From Saprospiraceae bacterium (lineage in GTDB: Bacteria; Bacteroidota; Bacteroidia; Chitinophagales; Saprospiraceae): a stretch of DNA of 5,854 bases. A program made the position numbers and the translations under genes. The stretch covers positions 1 through 5,854 of the forward strand of contig WGBN01000312.1 of assembly GCA_015494245.1 (NCBI GenBank). Direction: 5' to 3'. Under the pieces are notes generated by a model. That model saw only the letters and a program-made list of their open reading frames with translations. It searched no databases and was not told the DNA's origin. This document shows, one piece after another, positions 4,631-5,854 of the stretch (position 1 is the first letter of the stretch; every line of letters begins with the position of its first letter).

Positions 4631-4763
4631 AGCCCGGGGCGTGAGCCCCGGGTTGCATAGCGGCGTTTGCAAAAGCCCCGTAGGGGCGACATCTTGGTCG
4701 CCCGGGCGTAAGCCCGGGATTTACGAAGCAAAATTTTTGTCGCCGAGGGTTGCACTCCCCCCC
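4631..4763. repeat. REP-like hairpin cluster, overlapping the 3' end of the wecE-type gene
   Basis: Four GC-rich stem-loops follow each other. CCCGGGGC-GTGA-GCCCCGGG is at 4633-4652 and GCCCC-GTA-GGGGC at 4675-4687. GGCGAC-ATCTTG-GTCGCC is at 4685-4702 and CCCGGGC-GTAA-GCCCGGG at 4701-4718. Members two to four overlap and would compete. The octamer GGGTTGCA recurs at 4650-4657 and 4747-4754, and GCAAAA at 4669-4674 and 4728-4733, so the element is built from repeated parts. A C7 run (4757-4763) marks its probable edge. No transposase is present, so any mobility would be in trans. The whole looks like a palindromic intergenic repeat of the REP/MITE kind. I recall similar GCCCCGTAGGGGCGA strings in Bacteroidota genomes, but have not checked this. 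Confidence 0.7.
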
Positions 4764-5854
4764 AAAATATCCCGAATCGCATGCACGATATATTCCACAT
4801 CTTCCATTTGCAGCTCGTAATAGAGCGGCAGGCGCAGCAGGCGCCGGCTTTCCCTTTCTGCAACGGGTAGTGGCGCGGCCTTGCGGCCATATCGTTTGCC
4901 GGCAGGTGAAAGGTGGAGGGGCTGGTAGTGGAAATAGGCTTCGATGCCCCGTTCGCTGAGTTGGCTGCTCAGTTTGAGGCGCTCTTCGGCCGTTCGGCAG
5001 CGGATGAAAAAGAGGTGTCCGTTGTGAGTTGCCTCCGGCAGGGGGTGGGGCAGTTGCAGCAGGCCGGCTTCTTCCAATGGTAGCAGGCCTTCGGCATAGG
5101 CTTCCCAAAGTTTTTGACGGTGTTTGTTGACCGTTTGCAGCGCCTGCAACTGGGTGTGCAGGAAGGCGGCGTTCAGCTCCGGCAGCAGATAAGCCGAGCC
5201 CGGGCTGGTCCATTCATAGGCCTGCACTTTGCCCGCGAGAAATTCGTGGCGGTTGGTGCCCTTGTTGCGCATGGGCAGGGCACGCTCCGTCATTTCGGCC
5301 CGGTTGATGAGCAGGGCGCCGCCTTCGCCGCAATGCACGTTTTTGGATTCGTGGAAGCTGAGGGCGGCGAGTTGCCCAAAGCTGCCGAGGGCTTGGCCGC
5401 GGTAAGTCGCTCCGATGGCCTGGGCAGCATCTTCAATGAGATAGATTTGATGCCTTTCGGCAAATGCTGTGAGCGCATCCATGTCGCAGGCCATGCCTCC
5501 GTAGTGGAGGGCCACCACGGCTTTGGTGCGCGGACTCATCGCCTGCTCCAAGAGCCTGGGGTTGATGTTCATGTCTTCGGGACGCACATCCACGAAGACG
5601 GGGGTGGCGCCTCGCATGGCGAAGGCATTGGCCGTAGAGGAAAAGGCATAAGCGGGCAGGATGACCTCATCGCCCGGGCCTGTCTCGCAGAGGAGGGCGG
5701 CCAGTTCCAGGGCATGGGTGCAGGAAGGCGTGAGCAAAGCCCCCCGGGTGTTGCAGATTTCTTTGAGCCGTTGTTCGCAGCCACGGGCGATGGGGCCGTT
5801 GCCCGCGAAAAATTGGTTCGACAGCGCCCGCTGCAGGCAATCCGCCTCCGTGCC
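4721..5854 (-). CDS. wecE: dTDP-4-amino-4,6-dideoxygalactose transaminase (WecE/RffA-like); N-terminus outside window
   Basis: The frame stays open to the window edge, so 377 residues are visible and roughly a dozen N-terminal ones are missing. The TTG at 5735-5737 is internal and not the start. This is a fold-type I PLP enzyme of the DegT/DnrJ/EryC1/StrS family. LLTPSCTHALELAALL, GDEVILPAYAFSSTANAF, FVDVRPEDMNI, ALHYGGMACDMDAL, IEDAAQAIGATYRG and SFHESKN all follow E. coli WecE closely. The Schiff-base lysine is the K of ESKN (codon 5342-5344), and the PLP-ring aspartate is the D of EDAAQ. WecE transfers an amino group from glutamate to C4 of dTDP-4-keto-6-deoxyglucose for enterobacterial common antigen. 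Here a related amino sugar for surface polysaccharide is the likely use, and another 4-keto sugar substrate is possible. The last ten or so residues (SATLGDKNFAS) are read from the adjacent repeat and do not belong to the family fold. It converges with the desaturase. Confidence 0.9.
   Translation of the reverse strand, partial: GTEADCLQRALSNQFFAGNGPIARGCEQRLKEICNTRGALLTPSCTHALELAALLCETGPGDEVILPAYAFSSTANAFAMRGATPVFVDVRPEDMNINPRLLEQAMSPRTKAVVALHYGGMACDMDALTAFAERHQIYLIEDAAQAIGATYRGQALGSFGQLAALSFHESKNVHCGEGGALLINRAEMTERALPMRNKGTNRHEFLAGKVQAYEWTSPGSAYLLPELNAAFLHTQLQALQTVNKHRQKLWEAYAEGLLPLEEAGLLQLPHPLPEATHNGHLFFIRCRTAEERLKLSSQLSERGIEAYFHYQPLHLSPAGKRYGRKAAPLPVAERESRRLLRLPLYYELQMEDVEYIVHAIRDILGGSATLGDKNFAS

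Noticed and set aside
4631..4763. Insertion sequence
   Set aside because: There is no transposase frame and no clear terminal inverted repeats with a target duplication. A REP-like non-autonomous repeat fits better.
4434..4820. Plus-strand frame of 128 codons, and minus-strand frames across the same GC-rich repeats
   Set aside because: They run through palindromic repeats and the antisense of the aminotransferase. The low-complexity peptides (AHAPGS/GLTPG-like) are typical spurious repeat translations.

Overview
The window looks like a chromosomal segment of a Bacteroidota bacterium. Two things point there. The first gene ends in the gliding-motility / type IX secretion C-terminal domain, which is essentially restricted to that phylum. 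One gap also carries a Bacteroidota-style promoter (TTG, 19 bp, TAnnTTTG). Moderately high GC and dense short intergenic repeats resemble environmental Saprospiria (Lewinella/Haliscomenobacter-like), but that finer placement is inference from memory, not shown by the sequence.

Layout. (1) 1-687, plus strand: 3' end of a large secreted or surface protein with a type B T9SS sorting domain. (2) 688-1318: a 631-bp gap with no credible gene, packed with degenerate tandem repeats of several periods (7, 8, 9, 17 and 26 nt) and ending in an array of three small hairpins that touches the next gene's stop codon. (3) 1319-2104, minus strand: CnoX/YbbN-type thioredoxin-TPR chaperone. (4) 2105-2341: divergent promoter region. 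(5) 2342-2791 and 2814-3245, plus strand: two adjacent paralogous proteins, each a single two-CBS (Bateman) module. (6) 3254-3288: a perfect 13-bp inverted repeat. (7) 3301-4413, plus strand: membrane fatty-acid desaturase with three histidine boxes. (8) 4414-4720: GC-rich gap full of inverted and direct repeats, with a REP-like hairpin cluster that continues into the 3' end of the next gene. (9) 4721-5854, minus strand: WecE-type sugar-nucleotide 4-aminotransferase, cut by the window edge.

Functionally this is a set of housekeeping and envelope genes, not an obvious operon: a secreted protein, a redox chaperone, adenylate-sensing-type CBS proteins, lipid desaturation, and amino-sugar synthesis for surface polysaccharide. 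The two CBS genes are probably one transcription unit. The desaturase follows 55 bp later, so cotranscription with a hairpin-controlled junction is possible.

I do not see a defence system, biosynthetic cluster, CRISPR array or transposase. The most unusual content is the repeat architecture. All clear repeat families sit in the two gaps between converging genes, and none lies in the divergent or co-directional gaps. Both minus-strand genes end inside a repeat, and the hairpin arms vary in a compensated way that keeps the stems paired.
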